Below, one piece after another: positions 63,920 through 64,000 of a stretch of 64,000 nucleotides of DNA (its first letter is position 1; each line of letters starts with the position of its first letter). Under the pieces are notes generated by a model. It had not been told where the DNA came from. It searched no databases and saw nothing but the letters and a program-made list of their open reading frames with translations. Origin of the DNA: Maridesulfovibrio sp. (GTDB taxonomy: Bacteria > Desulfobacterota > Desulfovibrionia > Desulfovibrionales > Desulfovibrionaceae); NCBI RefSeq assembly GCF_963667685.1, contig NZ_OY763930.1, forward strand, positions 741,001-805,000, in the 5' to 3' direction. The position numbers and the translations under genes were made by a program.

Positions 63920-64000
63920 ATGTCGTCTATTGCCATCCCAACAGATAGGCCCGGTGATTTGTCCAAGGTAAAAAAGATAAATGAAAAGGGCATGACTATG
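63920..64000 (+). CDS. Start of a gene cut by the window edge
   Basis: An ATG at 63920 with a perfect GGAGG (63910-63914) opens a frame with no stop to the window end: MSSIAIPTDRPGDLSKVKKI and NEKGMTM. The IAIPTDRPG start is like those of iron-molybdenum-cofactor-binding (NifX-type) proteins, but 27 residues cannot settle this. Confidence 0.45.
   Translation, partial: MSSIAIPTDRPGDLSKVKKINEKGMTM

Noticed and set aside
63723-63920. 65-codon minus-strand frame near the right end
   Set aside because: It has no ribosome site, odd composition and no domain.

Overview
The window looks like chromosomal DNA of a marine, vibrioid sulfate-reducing deltaproteobacterium of the Desulfovibrio/Maridesulfovibrio type. 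The evidence is a complete six-gene Ech membrane hydrogenase operon, a DhnA-type aldolase of the kind used for early aromatic biosynthesis in Desulfovibrio, a TRAP dicarboxylate-type transporter, many two-component proteins and a moderate G+C content. No genome comparison was possible, so the genus is an inference.

Positions 1 to about 44 kb are ordinary core chromosome. In order they hold: a STAS-domain protein cut by the window edge, a ferredoxin, an HD-GYP response regulator and a cyclophilin; a minus-strand set of a glycosyltransferase, a TPR GT-C membrane protein and a DUF401 permease; a DDAH-like hydrolase; an ECF-type transporter pair (T and A subunits); Tex; two exported proteins; a MocR regulator divergent from azlCD; an HD-domain protein; a TIM-barrel protein; a three-gene envelope cluster resembling the Csd4/Csd6 cell-shape enzymes; purB; an FmdB zinc ribbon; echABCDEF; an XRE/DUF2975 pair; a TRAP operon ending in a pseudouridine synthase; an FG-GAP protein; an RNA m5C methyltransferase with the DhnA aldolase; and a tRNA-Val/tRNA-Asp pair.

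From 44.2 kb to the right end the DNA is accessory in character. A complete tRNA-Asp lies at 44219, a degraded 3' half of the same tRNA at 48732, and a second complete copy at 62028, all in the same orientation and followed by related terminator sequences. Between and beyond them are genes of differing base composition. These include a large FG-GAP surface protein with a C-terminal sorting-like tail, a catalytic-core remnant of an Mrr-type restriction enzyme, an extradiol dioxygenase, a protein of about 20-residue acidic repeats, an AT-rich orphan, a choloylglycine-hydrolase family protein, a binding-protein/sensor-kinase pair, a CgeB-like glycosyltransferase, a hybrid kinase, an MBL hydrolase, a Ser/Thr-type kinase and a C-terminal Mrr remnant. 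The layout suggests repeated integration and recombination at tRNA-Asp, although no integrase is visible in the window.

The most interesting points are the tRNA-Asp-bounded mosaic with its chimeric terminator (which supplies the C-terminus of the repeat protein), the two complementary Mrr fragments, the Csd4/Csd6-like cluster with a doubled NTF2-like tail, the acidic-repeat protein, and a family of interspersed semi-palindromic repeats. No CRISPR array, insertion sequence, rRNA or replication origin was seen.
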